Under the pieces are notes generated by a model. That model was not told the origin of the DNA. It did not search any database and saw only the letters and a list, made by a program, of their open reading frames with translations. A stretch of DNA of 64,000 bases from positions 29,983,991 to 30,047,990 of the forward strand of contig OY821518.1 in the NCBI GenBank assembly GCA_963682025.1, written 5' to 3'. The position numbers and the translations under genes were made by a program. This stretch comes from Cordilura impudica. Its lineage: Eukaryota > Arthropoda > Insecta > Diptera > Scathophagidae. The first letter of the stretch is position 1; every line of letters begins with the position of its first letter. Positions 11,213 through 22,677 of this stretch are shown in pieces.

Positions 11213-11228
11213 TCCTTATGTGTGTGGA
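11213..11228 (+). repeat. piggyBac left terminal inverted repeat
   Basis: TCCTTATGTGTGTGGA; matches the reverse complement of 14001-14016 at 15 of 16 positions. The outermost base is T rather than the C found on the right and usual in the family (CCC start). Confidence 0.88.
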
Positions 11229-11609
11229 AAAAAAAACACCTTCTATAGGGTGGATAGGTACGTGGGTACCTTCATGCAAATTGTATGAGAAATGTAATTT
11301 TTTGTCTTGTATTGTACAAAAAATCGATGGTTAATGATATAATATTAGAATTTTACTCAATGTGGGATTCCCCTTTAAATATATTTTTAAATCTGAAGCA
11401 AAAAAATAAAAATCTTATTATGTGATTCCCCGTATAATGAATGAGCAAACACTACGTATTTTCTTTTGTTGCACATATGAGATACGCACATCTCCGCAGT
11501 TTTTATTGACATTTTGACATTGATTTTGCATGAAGAGTTTCATTCGAAATAATTTTTCACCAAGTAAAGGTGCGTAGTTTTTTAAAAGTGCATTTTTTAT
11601 TTCCGCAAA

Positions 11610-13527
11610 ATGGATCAAAATATAAGAACACGTTCTAATAGATTTTCGTCAACCGAAATTCGTGAGATGTTGTGTGAATGTGAAAGTGATGAAGACGAAT
11701 TTTCACCATCTGATATCGACGATGAATACATTCCACCAGCTAACGACGCAGCATCGGAAGGTTCAGATGCTGAGCAGGTGGGATGCATTGAGGCTGCTGA
11801 GGATTCATATGATTCAGATGATAGTGAGCAAGAAGAGCCAAACAATGAACTCTGTGGTAAAGATGGCACTGTTTGGGATCTTAAACCTTTTACTGAATCG
11901 CAACCAATAAACCGAAACATTTTACGTCAGCGTAGCGGCGCAGCCCTTGGCAGCAATATTTTAACAGCACAGCAAATATTTAAAAGCTTTTTGTCGACCG
12001 AAATGTGTGACATAATTTTACGCGAAACAAACCGAAAAGGAAAAAAAATTATTGATGATTACAATCTTAACATGACACAAAAGTTTCCAAACGTGGTCGG
12101 CCGGCCAAAAACAAAAATATTTCAACCATTTACAGAAGAAGAACTAGACGCCTATTTTGGAATTTTAATTTTTTGTGAAGTGCACAAATCTAATAAGGAG
12201 CATTTGTCAGAATTATGGAAACCTATTCATCTACCACTGATTCGAGCTGCAATGCCTCTTGATAGATTTAGAATGATGTTGCGTGTCATCAGATTTGACA
12301 ACGATGCCACTCGTACTTCACGTGCCGCAACTGATAAAGCTGCAGCCATTCGTGATATTTGTGCAATGCTTAATGACAATTTACGTAGAAATTATAAGCC
12401 AGGCGAATGTATAACAGTTGACGAGCAGCTATATGGTTATCGTGGACGAACGCGCTTCACACAATACATGCCGTCTAAGCCTGACAAGTACGGAATAAAA
12501 ATATTTTGGGCGTGTGACGCAAGTAATTCCTACCCCTTACAAGGTCAATTATATACAGGTAAACCAACAGAAGGCGAGCGTCAAACAAATATAGGGGAAA
12601 GAACAGTTTTAGATCTTGTTAGCCCATATAAAAACTCCGGAAGAAATGTTACTACAGATAATTTTTATACATCCTTACAACTGGCTCGAAAACTTAACTC
12701 GTGGAATTTAACTCTAGTTGGAACAGTAAGAAAGAACAAAAGATTTTTACCAGCAAATATGCAGCCACATAAAGACAGGAAAGATTAATTTTACGCATAA
12801 AAAGAAATGCGTGCATGATACACTGACTATGCAAAAATAAAATTAAATTGACAAGCAAATATTATTATTTCAGCAAATAAATTCCACCAACTTTTCCTTC
12901 AGAAATGAGGTAACTTTGTGCTCCTACGTTCCTAAAAAGAAAAAAGCAGTAGTAATGTTATCTACTATGCACACAAAGCCTGTAACAGAACCCACTACAG
13001 CTGCTAAACCAGAAATTATAACTTATTACAACCAAACTAAAGGAGGTGTCGACAATATGGATAAGCTATTAGGAGAATATACTTCTAAACGTAGGACATG
13101 TCGATGGCCGTTAGCATTATTTTTCAATATTATCGATGTAGCAGCATTAGCAGCATACATCGTTTACATGGAGTACAATGCCCAATTTATTTCAACTGAC
13201 CGTCGCAGACTATTTTTGAAAGATTTAAGTTTTGAACTATGTAAGGACAACATTGAACGACGTGCCAAAGATTCAAATGTAATAAAAATCGATTCCACTC
13301 GATCAGCAATACAGGTTGTATTGGGGCGAGATATCTCAACAACAGCTGTTACTAATGTAGAAACTCGAGATAAGAATGGCCGTATTGCGGTTGTGGGTAG
13401 TTGTTACCTATGCTCAAAGCTTACAAAGAAGCAGATAAAAACTAGAATGGCTTGCAAAAATTGCTTCAAGCCTATTTGTTACGAGCACTCAATCAATCGT
13501 CCCATATGTAACAACTGTTTGGATTAA
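11610..13527 (+). CDS. piggyBac transposase, two frames split by an intron-like 91-bp interruption
   Basis: The first frame (11610-12788, 392 codons) has an acidic N-terminus (residues 20-80), then the DDE_Tnp_1_7-type core. The aspartates at residue 271 (TVDEQLYGYRGR) and 350 (VTTDNFYTS) match the first two catalytic residues of piggyBac. The second frame (open from 12874 to 13527) supplies SYVPKKKKAVVMLSTMH and GGVDNMDKLLGEY, with the third catalytic aspartate. It ends in a cysteine-rich domain (CYLC..CKNC..CYEH..CNNC) like the C-terminal zinc domain of the family. Skipping 12783-12873 gives about 608 residues, close to the family norm. The ATG at 11610 is chosen because it precedes the acidic region and lies 400 bp inside the left end. 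Activity depends on whether the interruption is spliced. Confidence 0.9.
12783..12873 (+). other. Putative degenerate intron inside the transposase
   Basis: The conserved block ...VRKNKR..HKDRK stops at 12782 and resumes, in phase 0, at 12874 with QINSTNFSFRNEV. The 91-bp gap ends TTATTATTATTTCAG, a good acceptor, but begins GATTAA, so the expected GT donor is absent and a stop follows after one codon. An excellent GTAAGA sequence lies upstream at 12726, also phase 0, but using it would delete conserved residues. Confidence 0.6.
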
Positions 13528-14000
13528 TTTTTCTATGTCTTTTATTTATATTTAAATTATATTTTTTTTGTGTTAAAACTTGAAATAAATTTTTTTATGA
13601 AAAATAATTTTTTTTATCAAAAATAAACCTTGAATAAATTTTTTTTTATTGTAAAACAATTTTTATTTTATCAAATAAAGTTTTATTTAATGGTATTTCT
13701 AAAAACCAAGTCAAATAATTTAGATTATCACACGTTAGTAAAGCAACTAATTAATTTTTTTCATGTGCCTCCATATAAAACGTATACAGGTACCCAGGTA
13801 CCTATTCACCCTATTAAGGGTGCAAAAAGCAAATTGATATGCCACGCCCCCCCCCCCCCCAAACTGATATTGTATATAAACACCTATGAAAATATAATAA
13901 TAACAAAAAGTTAGGAGTTCTCATGAAATTGTAGAATTGTAGACTAAAATCTTATATAAAAAATTTCGATTTGAAAACGCAATAGGTACGCAGGTACCTG
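13528..14000 (+). other. piggyBac 3' untranslated and subterminal region
   Basis: AT-rich 3' region with AATAAA-like signals at 13583 and 13671. A run of 14 C lies at 13847-13860, and two GGTACC-containing subterminal repeats (13787-13813, 13982-13999) are likely transposase-binding sites by analogy with internal repeats of other piggyBac elements. The open frame at 13630-13914 is low-complexity and not counted as a gene. Confidence 0.6.
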
Positions 14001-14020
14001 TCCACACACATAAGGGTTAA
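14001..14020 (-). repeat. piggyBac right terminal inverted repeat and TTAA
   Basis: 14001-14016 is the inverted terminus; 14017-14020 is the TTAA duplicate of 11209-11212. Confidence 0.9.
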
Positions 14021-14190
14021 TAGTTCATCAACAACCAGACTCCACATTAGGGGCGTAAGAACCCCTCCCTGCGGACATCCTCTGATTGTGTTGGCGGCTA
14101 TAGTCCCCCTTCTACTGATGTCTCTGCTGATCTCGTGTTGAGAACTTCTATCATCCATTTTGACGTCACTGAATTCAGTATTAAACAAGG
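14021..14190 (-). pseudogene. LINE-L reverse transcriptase, upstream half
   Basis: The minus-strand frame carries TIRGCPQGGVLTPLMWSLVVDELL, the PQGG loop and following helix of R1/LOA-type reverse transcriptases. It runs directly into the TTAA at the piggyBac right end and continues in frame at 11208. Nothing recognisable lies upstream of about 14190, so the element is 5'-truncated or eroded. Confidence 0.75.
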
Positions 14191-14399
14191 AGTGAGTTTA
14201 TTATTTTAAAAATGGCTTTCATAATTAGCATTATTCTACTATTTAAAAATAAAATTCCAGGGAGGTATATGGCAGTTCCACTCTCATGTAACAAAATATA
14301 TTCGCGATACAAATCATACAAATCATACATAAATTTCAGTTAATTTTTGATTATCAGACCTAACAGCCTTTATACAAATTTTATTATTTGAGACTAGCT

Positions 14400-15565
14400 C
14401 AACAGTACCTTTTCCAGTAAAAGTACCTTTTCTTCAAAGGTACCTTCTTTTTAAAAACACTTTTTCTTTAATATGTTAGTTTTCTTTAAAAATAAAAACC
14501 TTTTTCTTAGAAAAGTGTTAGTTTTCCAAAAAAGTCCGTTTTTGGAAAAAGTTTATTTTCTTAACAAAGTAATTTTTCTTAAAAATCTAATCTTTCTTAA
14601 AAAAGTAACATATCTTAAAAATGTTCCTCTTCTAACAAGTAAATTTTTGTAAAAAAGTATATTTTCCTAAAAACTATATTTTCTTACAAGCTCTCCTAAA
14701 TAAGTACATTTTATTAAAAAATACCTTTTATTTAAAGCAGCACACTTTCTTTAAAAAAGTACTTTTAATTCAAAAAAAGTATATTTTCTTAAAAGTACAT
14801 TTTCTTAAAAGTAAATTTTCTTAAACAAGAATATTTGCGTCAAAGGTACCTTCTTAAATAACAACTTTTCTTAAAAGGTACCTTTTCTCAAAAAGTGCTT
14901 TTTGTAAAGTAAAAAGTAACTCTTATTAACAAACTTACTATATTAAAAATGTACCCTTTCTTAAAAAACTAAATTTTTTTAGAAAAAAAATAAATTTTTT
15001 GGTAAGGAAGTATCTTTCCTTAAAAGAATACCTTTTCTTAAAGAAGTACCTTTTCGTAGAATGTACATTTTCTTCAAAGTTCTTTTTATTAAAAAGGAGC
15101 TTGTATTAAAAAACACATTTTTTAAAAGATTACATTTTGTCCAAAAGGAATATTTTCTTGAAAAATTGCCTTCTGTAAAAGGTACATTTTCAAGAAAAAG
15201 TACCGTTTCTTAAAAAGTTCCTCTTTTTAAAAAGTACTTTTACTTAAATATGTGAGTTTTCTTTAAAAAAATACTTTTTCCTAGAAAAGTTACCTTTTAT
15301 TAAAAAGTACCTTTTCTTAAAATATTACCTTTTCTCAAAAAAGTACCTATTCTGAAAAAAAGATTATTTTCTTAAAAAAGTTCTTTTTCTTAAAAAACTA
15401 CCCTTCCTTAAAAAAGTAACATTTCGTAAAAATGTGCCTCTTCTTAAAAAGTAAATTTTCTTAAAAAAGTACAATTTCTTAAAAACTATATTTGTACAAA
15501 AAAGCAAATTTTCTTAACAAACCATTTATTTACAACAGCACACTTTCTTTAAAAAGGTACCTTTA
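14400..15565 (-). repeat. TACTTTT array 3, opposite polarity
   Basis: About 1.2 kb of TTTTCTTAAAAAAGTACC units, the reverse complement of arrays 1 and 2. Unit length is 17-20 bp with many indels. No ORF is meaningful here. Confidence 0.8.
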
Positions 15566-16079
15566 ATTTTGTTCAAACTAGGTTTGAACAATAATAATTA
15601 TTGTACGTTTTGATATAATATTAATTCCGTTTCATTCCATTATTTTAAATATTAAGCAACACTCATGAAATGTCATCGCTAGAATGTAATAGATTTTCTT
15701 AAAAAAAACCTTTTCGTACGCCAACCGAGGCTTCTTAAAACTAAAAATTATATTTTATAAACACTTGGAATTTTGCACCCGAATGGTGAGCATATACCTA
15801 ATTAGATAATAAAGTTTGTGAATTATTACTAATTGAAAGGTTTTTTTTATTTTTCTTAACCCTAAACTCTCTCACCTTAATTCCAACCGACATATATAAA
15901 CCCTAACATTATTTATAATTTCTCGATTTATGAGAAATTATAAATAACAACCCCTTCCCTTAGCGCCTGTCAACCACAGTCTAATAAAGTTTATTGGAGC
16001 AGCTATCATCTACCTTGGCTAGTTTACTACCCCAAACCCGACAGTTTGCATAGCCCCAAATTGGAATTAGCTGCCTAAA
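15566..16079. other. Unique AT-rich spacer with two small palindromes
   Basis: GTTCAAACTAGGTTTGAAC (15574-15592) is an inverted repeat. TTATTTATAATTTCTC (15909-15924) pairs perfectly with 15932-15947 across a 7-nt loop. A GC-richer segment (15950-16075) follows, with no recognised gene. Confidence 0.5.
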
Positions 16080-16190
16080 AAATACAAATTTAAAAAAGTA
16101 TATTTTTTTAATAGTACCTTTTCTTAAAAAGTACTTTTTCTTAAAAAACTAAATTTGCTTAAACAAGAAGATTTACGTGAAAAAGTAAGT
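16080..16190 (-). repeat. Short TACTTTT array fragment
   Basis: A few units of the TTCTTAAAAAGTACTTT type, same polarity as array 3. It is cut off by the LINE fragment that follows. Confidence 0.55.
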
Positions 16191-16450
16191 TAGGAATTGT
16201 AGCAAACCCCATGTGCAGATTCTGTAATGAGGAAGCACATACTTGGGGACTGCGGAGCGTTAATGCATAAAAGGTATCGAAATAAAATTACCAGAACCAA
16301 CCAACATCCTCGAATTTCTGAGGGCTTCGGAGTTTGGTGAGATTTTATAGGGACAAACTATTAGCAGAGGCTAGTACAATAGATCATTGGGTCGCAGTAT
16401 TTTGGACACCTCTCTTATATAATATAACACAACACTGAATTCGACAAGAT
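16191..16450 (+). pseudogene. I-group LINE 3' end with zinc-knuckle relic
   Basis: The frame reads NPMCRFCNEEAHT..., a degenerate C-x2-C...H knuckle as found at the C-terminus of R1/LOA/I-group ORF2. It is followed by PTNILEFLRASEFGEIL after frame changes. The 3' sequence AGATCATTGGGTCGCAGTA (16382 on) recurs at about 43156 with the same following CACCT..TTATATAA, so both loci share a LINE tail. Broken by frameshifts. Confidence 0.6.
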
Positions 16451-16489
16451 CTTGTCTTAATTCTAATTCTTAAAAAACTTTACATTCTA

Positions 16490-17030
16490 CAGGTACTTTT
16501 TTGGGTAGAGATCATCTTTTGAAAAAAAAAACTACTTTTGTAATAACGTGTACTTTTTAGTAATGTACTTTTTTGGTAAAATGAAATCTTTTAAAAAACT
16601 TATCTTTCTTAAGAGAAACTTTTTAAAGAAAATTCAATCTTTTAAGAAAAGTTATTTTTTAAGAAGGGGCACTTTTTAAAAAAAAGTACTTTCTAAGAAA
16701 ACGTAAATTTCTAAGAAAATGTACTTTTTTAAGAAAATACATTTTTTATTGAAAAGTATTTTTCAACAAAAGGTGGTATTTAAAAAAAAAACAAGATTTT
16801 ATTTTTTAAAGTACTTTTTTGGAGAATTAACTTTATTTTGAAAAGTTACAATTTTAAGAAAGGGTAGTTGTTAATAAAAGATCACTTTTTGAAGAAAAAG
16901 TATGTTTTTAGAAAACTTACATCTTAAGAAAAGGTACTTTTTAAGAAAGGATATTTCTTAACTAAAGTACTTTTTAAAAAAAAGGTACTTTTTTACGGAA
17001 AGTTACTTTTTTAATAGAATGCACTGTAAG
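16490..17030 (+). repeat. TACTTTT array 4
   Basis: Degenerate units in plus polarity (AAGAAAATGTACTTTTTTAAG), mirror-oriented to array 3 about 1 kb upstream. Confidence 0.75.
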
Positions 17031-17084
17031 TAAAAGAACGAAAGATAAATAATAAAGAAATATAATTTTTGTATGAATTTTTTA

Positions 17085-17260
17085 TTTTATTACGCTTGAT
17101 TTCAATCGACAGACAGATGAAAATGTCTATATCGAAAAGAGTTCTTGTAAGGATCAAGAATATATATGCTTTATGAGTTGGCAAATACATATTTTTATGA
17201 GTTTCAAGCGGAGTGACGAACTGATATACACCGTCTGTCACACAGAGTATAATGTATAAA
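17085..17260 (+). repeat. Fragment of a dipteran dispersed repeat
   Basis: GACAGACAGATG, then a GGATCAAGAATATATATGCTTTATG block and CCGTCTGT..CACAGAGTATAATG resemble a short repeat very common in Drosophila intergenic DNA (..GATCAAGAATATATA..TTTATGG..). This resemblance is from memory, and no alignment was run. Confidence 0.4.
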
Positions 17261-18690
17261 AAATTATATAGTGGCCAGTAAAGCTCAATCGGACCTAACC
17301 TTTATTTCTTTATTGGAAAGTAATGCAGATCCAGACATACGCATTGCATCTTTAAGATCGCAATTTCTGTTATAATCAAAACCGGCAAAGTAATTTAAAA
17401 AAACAAATTTTTTTGTAAAATACTGCTAAAATAATCATACAATTTTTAACAACAATATTTCAATTTTCCACTATAAAATATTGATATTCATATTCATTTC
17501 ATCTTCAAATTACCAGAAATCCTGTAAAATTATATTAAATTTTTATTTTCATATAAAACAAAAATTCACTTTATCTTCAATACACTTTCAACATGTTTTG
17601 AAGTTCTTCGTACTGGTCATCATCATCGTAAAACATCAAAAAAAAAAACTTTACTAACAAAATGACACAAACAAAAAAAAACATAACATATTTTCATTTT
17701 ACTACTTTTTCTTGTTGTACGAGTACAAAACGTTTAAACGTTTCAAATGTAACGTAGATGTTCTCGTTGTATCTCCGTTGATTTCAGGTAACTTTCATTT
17801 ATGCGCGTAACACACATTTGTTTTTATATTTATTTAACAACGTGGAACTTGGTTGGATGTTAAAATAGGGATGTATTTATAAAATCAATGAATATATTTT
17901 GGAAGATTTTTGAAATGAAAATTAAAGCAAATCGCCTAAATATTTGACATGAATGGCCTATTTATAAAAAATTAAGTGTTTATTGTTTTATCGATAATTT
18001 GGAAACAAAGGCCACCCTAATGCAACATTCAACGAATATATGGAGGTGTTTTTTTCTTTTTTCTATAGAAAATGCGCTATTTCAATTCTGTCACATTATA
18101 ACAAAAGTGTTGATATGTTGCAGTCTCAATATTATGTTGATGTCGACATTTTACATGTTCATGTTGTTGCTTTTCTTTTGTAATTCGGCGCACAATTTCG
18201 ATGATGATGATGATGATGATGTACACAGTTAAACATGTCGTTTGATGTTCATATTCTAGGATATTGCTAACGTCAACAATATTCAACATTAAATGCGTTT
18301 CATAATGAAACATGCATTTTTATTGACAGAATGGGCCAGTAAAAAGGATAATGGAAAAAAATAGTAAACTTTCAAGAATTGAATTAATTTCAAAATCCAA
18401 AGGAAAAATATTAAATTTATTCTTCACTATCAATTATAAATTATATTGAATCAGAATTATATTCTAAGTCTATATAGCGATGTCCGTCTTTCCGTCCATC
18501 TGTGATTAATAATAAAAAAACGTAAACGCAACCACGATCATCATCAAATATGGTTGAAATCGGACAAATTTCGGTATAAGGCCATTGCAAATAGCCCAAC
18601 GAAACTACTTACACAAAAACAACATCTCAAAGACTCATTCAAAATCGAGTCAGTGAAAAGGAAGGTGATCACTTTAGAGAATTGGTCTTA
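17261..18690. other. No gene seen
   Basis: AT-rich, no recognised coding sequence. It contains a (GAT)7 run at 18200-18222. A GATGTCCGTCTTTCCGTCC motif at 18478-18500 may be a remnant of a minus-strand Rep-A-like repeat. Confidence 0.45.
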
Positions 18691-19445
18691 ATAATGCGTT
18701 CACATCTGATGAAAATCTGGTAGACTTTAGTTGAAATCTATTTCAAAATCTATAACGTTTACATCTAACTTTTTTGACATTTTGTGAGATTTTGTTTCCA
18801 CAACAATAAACAGCTGATTAAAATAAAACATATAAACTAGAAGTACCAAAAATAAACAAAACAATAGAAAAATGGAAATATGGAAAATAAGCTGAAATAT
18901 AAATTTTGCGAAAAAAATCAGGGGCCAAATCACCGCATTCGATATCGAGTAACATCAATCGAAATTCCATACTTTTCCTTATTATTTGAAGAAGGCAGAC
19001 AAACGCTCGACCACGATTCGCTTTTCTTCTTAACCAGGGGCCATAATTCTTTAACTGTGAGAAAGAAAAATTATTCTTAACATTTTATTTTGGGAAATAA
19101 AAAAAAATGATTTCGATCGAAAAATTTCTATAACGAATGCGGTATTTTGGCCCCAGCATTTGTTAAATGTATTGTTTGAACAGCAAAAACAAATTCATTT
19201 TCCACAATTATTATTTAGCAAATTGGAGTAGGCATATATCAGTATAAAAAGTTTTAACTTTTCAATTACTAAATATTTTTTTTATTATAGATTCGTCTTT
19301 TTTTTTTTTTTGTTAATACATAATTAATATTTTATTTCCTTTTTATTCAACTTGTTTGCTTTTGTTTTTAAATCTAGTAAAAATGAGCTAGATTTCGCTC
19401 GAAATCTCGTATATACTAGATTTTGCTCAGATGTAAACGCACTAT
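18691..19445. mobile_element. Terminal-inverted-repeat element with a second inverted-repeat element inside
   Basis: ATAATGCGTTCACATCTGA at 18691 is inverted at 19427-19445 (ATAGTGCGTTTACATCTGA), with further matches AAAATCT and GAAATC inward. Inside it, GGGGCCAAATCACCGCATTCG (from 18921) is inverted near 19135-19155. The most likely reading is a MITE nested in a MITE. The 66-codon frame at 18880-19080 spans the inner element and is not credible as a gene. Confidence 0.55.
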
Positions 19446-19707
19446 AAGTCTACCTAATTGGGTATAGAATTTTTATTATTTTTTGGGCTGCAGTTCTTAA
19501 AAGGTTCATATCGAATGCTACATTTATATGGGAACCAGGTCGAAAAATGGACCGATCTTGACGATATTTGATTTTTTGCAAAAACGTGTAAAAAAACAAA
19601 TTTGAGAAAAAAAACTGTGCAATATTTTTGTTTTTAACAGGTTTAAGTGATATTCGAGAAGCAGCTAAGGGTTTAATTTGGGATTACTGATTAATGCATA
19701 TAACATT

Positions 19708-21815
19708 AGGGTGGCCCTTCATTATATGGAGGGAAAATAGTGTTCAAACTCTCAGTCTCACCCCCTAGAAGTATGCGAATAGAAAAGAAACTGAGAAATA
19801 CAAAGTTTTGGGCCAAACAAAAAACATTTATTCGTGTCTCAAAACGATTGAAAATTTCAAGTGTGTTTATATGGGGAAAATATGACTTTTTTCAGATTTT
19901 ACGAAAAATTTCGTTTAAAGTTTAATTTTTCCGACAAGTTGTTATATAATTCGGGATTAGTATTAAATTATCCTTTCAAAAAGCTATAAAACTTCAAAAT
20001 CGAATAAAACCTCGCCAAGAAATAGCAAATTCCTCAGAACACTTTTCTGCCAAAAAAAAAAACTAGGTCATGAAATTTGATAGCATTTTTTCAACTTTGA
20101 GAAATTGATATAAGCCATAATTTTTTTTTGTCTCCATACTTGTAAGGATTCAGATATGAACTACGGTTTTATTATCACCTTGTGAACCTATTAAGCATTG
20201 AGACCGAAAATGGAAAATTTTTTTGATAAAATTTTGAAAACTCTTTTTCAAGTTTGAAAAATTTTCTAGAACACAATTTAAAAAAAATGGATATGGCACC
20301 TTAAGGTTTTGTTAAATGCATGTTAGAGATTAACTGTGTGAATTTTTAGGTAAATCCCTGTGCCAGAATTTTTTTGACAAGGAGTTTATTTTTGCGGATT
20401 TCGAGAGAAATTGGATTTTTGTAAAATATTCTGTAAATGTACTCTTTCCAAATACTCTATACCAAAAATTCATCACTTTTATACTTTTAAATGTTATATT
20501 TTATCCTAATAGCCCAGGGTTTCGGAAAAAAATAATATGACCCCATTAAACCTTTTGGAATTGGGGTCACATATGACCCCAAGCTAATAAAAGACAATTT
20601 ATTAAAAAATACAAATATGTTGTAAGTGCTGTTGATTTTTTCGATGCGACACCTAAAATATAATAACCAAATATGTAGAAATTCCGTTCCTAAAATTTGG
20701 GATGTATTCGAGAACGTTAACCCATTATTTGCCAAGGCCAGCTTTGAATTTTAAGATATTTTTAAATAAAAATTACCGAAAACGAGTTTTCCTATTAATC
20801 TCAATGAAACCACTATTTAGAATTTAAGAAAAATTCGGTTTATTTCTTTATTTCTTTAACCCTTCAGTGCTCCTGGGATCAAAATAATCCATTGTGATAT
20901 ATCTTTGGTGCAATTATCTGCTTATTGCTCGCGAATATAAATAAATACAACTTTTAACCAATTTTGTTATAAACTTATTTTATGCATAAAAACTATCTAT
21001 ATTTTTCTAAATAAAATGAGAGGACCCATAAATAACCCAAAGCTAATAAATGAGAATTTATTCAAAAGAGTATGAAATTTAAAATTAATTGTATTTATTT
21101 TGGTGTATTTAAGGATTATTTTTTGCTGTATTATTAACCACTTTTATTTTTGCAACAATATCACTTCCGTTTTAAAAAAAATTGTACATAGTTATTATAC
21201 ATAAAATAATTTTTTAACGAAATTGGTTAAAAGTTGTTGGCATAGGGATTTACTTAAAAATTCACACAGTTAATCTGTAACATGTACTTAATAAAATCTT
21301 AAAGTGCCAGATCCATTTTTTTGAATTTTGTTTAAGAAAATTTTTTAAAACTTGAAAAAGGAGTTTTCAAAATTTTATCAAAAAAATTTTCCATTTTCGG
21401 TATCACAGCGCGGTAATTAAGCAATACTTCATATCTGAGTCCTTACAAATATAGTGACCAAAAAAAATTATGGCTTTAATCAATTTCTCAAAGTTGAAAA
21501 AAATGCCATCAAATTTCAAGACCTAGTTTTTTTTGCCAGAAAAGTGGTCTGAGGCGTTTGCTATTACTTGGCGAGGTTTTATTCGATTTTAAAGTTTTAT
21601 AGGCTTTTTGAAAAGATAATTTAATGCTGATCTCCATTCTTATAACAACTTGTAGGAAAAATTAAACTATAAAACGAAATTTTCGTAAAATCTGAAAAAA
21701 AGTCATATTTTCCCCATATAGGCCCAAAACTTTGTATATCTCAGTTTTTTTTATTCGCATCTTATTAGGGGGTGAGACCGAGAGTTTTAACACTTTTTTT
21801 ATTAAGGGCCACTTT
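19708..21815 (+). mobile_element. Family D copy 1, long-terminal-inverted-repeat DNA element
   Basis: The arms 19708-20363 and 21237-21815 are inverted copies of about 600 bp, beginning AGGGTGGCCCTT and AAAGTGGCCCTT. The 0.87-kb centre carries GGGGTCACATATGACCCC-type palindromes (20565-20582) and has no ORF longer than about 80 codons. Two other copies (40679-42275 and 55235-56592) share the centre. Copy 3 has an 8-bp target duplication. Non-autonomous; the transposase family is unknown. Confidence 0.75.
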
Positions 21816-22115
21816 AATGTTATATACATACACAAACATTCTCCGATTTTCACTTATTTCAACAGCTTTCGTTCTATGGCTGATAAAAATTTATGTGCTG
21901 AATTTCATCCAAATATATTCATGTTTGCCACCTGTAGTTTGATTACAAAGTTTACATGGACATACAGTTGACAGACAGAGGGACGGATGAACATAGCTAA
22001 ATCGGCTCAGAAAATAATTCTGAGTCGATCGGTATAATAAAAGATGGGTCTATGTCAAATATTTTTGGTAGTTACAAACATCAGCACAAGGTCATTATAC
22101 CCTGACCACATAGTG

Positions 22116-22123
22116 GTGTAGGG
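22116..22123 (+). repeat. hAT 8-bp target duplication, left
   Basis: GTGTAGGG, matching GTATAGGG at 24886-24893 with one change. Rep-A normally reads GTATAGGG here once. Confidence 0.8.
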
Positions 22124-22279
22124 CAGGGGTTGGCAACCTTTTGAGTCGGAAGAGTCAAAAACTACAATTGAAAAAATTTCAAAGTTTTTAAAGAGCCACA
22201 AAATATTTTCGTGCCAACAATAAATAGTATTCGCATAAATAAAGTTTTTCGATAAAAAAAAAAAGACTAATCTAATTAT

Positions 22280-22677
22280 TCAGATTGCAGCCCTCAAAAT
22301 TCGAGTGCATATTCTTGAAAATTTTATTTTTTCATTTAATAAATTATTGATCCTAAAGGTATAGCATTCCAAAATAATTTTTCAATTTAACACAATTATT
22401 ATTGCGAATGAAGAAAACAAACTTACTTTTTTTTTTGGTATACTCATTAATAAATTTAATAAACACACACATAGCATTGTAATATTTTATGTATGTGTTA
22501 GTAGCAACTTTAAATGAGTATAACTCCAAAAAAATTTTAAAATTTTAAAATCTATAATTCTGGTGGACATCTAAAAAGAAATACCTTTCAAATAAGATAC
22601 GTTCGGTCAAAATCGGCAGAAAACTGTTTAACAAATCATCGGTCACTAGGAATCACCTTACCTATTAATATTATAGA
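22280..22677 (-). mobile_element. Heli-C copy 2 inside the hAT element
   Basis: On the minus strand it starts TCTATAATATTAATAGG (22677) and carries CACTCGAATTTTGAGGGCTGCAATCT near the other end. The 3' terminal CTRR is eroded. It is the same family as 1665-2011. Confidence 0.65.

Larger units (their letters stand above)
11213..14016 (+). mobile_element. Complete piggyBac-family element, 2.8 kb
   Basis: The element has 16-bp terminal inverted repeats (11213-11228 and 14001-14016; one mismatch, TCCTTATGTGTGTGGA against CCCTTATGTGTGTGGA) flanked by TTAA on both sides. Subterminal GGTAC..GGTACC motifs lie at 11254-11271, 13787-13813 and 13982-13999. The 26-bp motif ending at 11271 is inverted at 13787-13813. 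One plus-strand transposase fills 11610-13527. The element interrupts a LINE reverse transcriptase. It is the most complete transposon in the window. Confidence 0.93.

Noticed and set aside
11615..11920. 101-codon minus ORF and an 82-codon plus-strand shadow in the transposase N-terminus
   Set aside because: Overlap the piggyBac transposase in other frames; low complexity reflects the acidic region.
20565..20582. Regulatory operator-like palindrome in family D
   Set aside because: Conserved between D copies but simply part of the element; there is no gene nearby to regulate.
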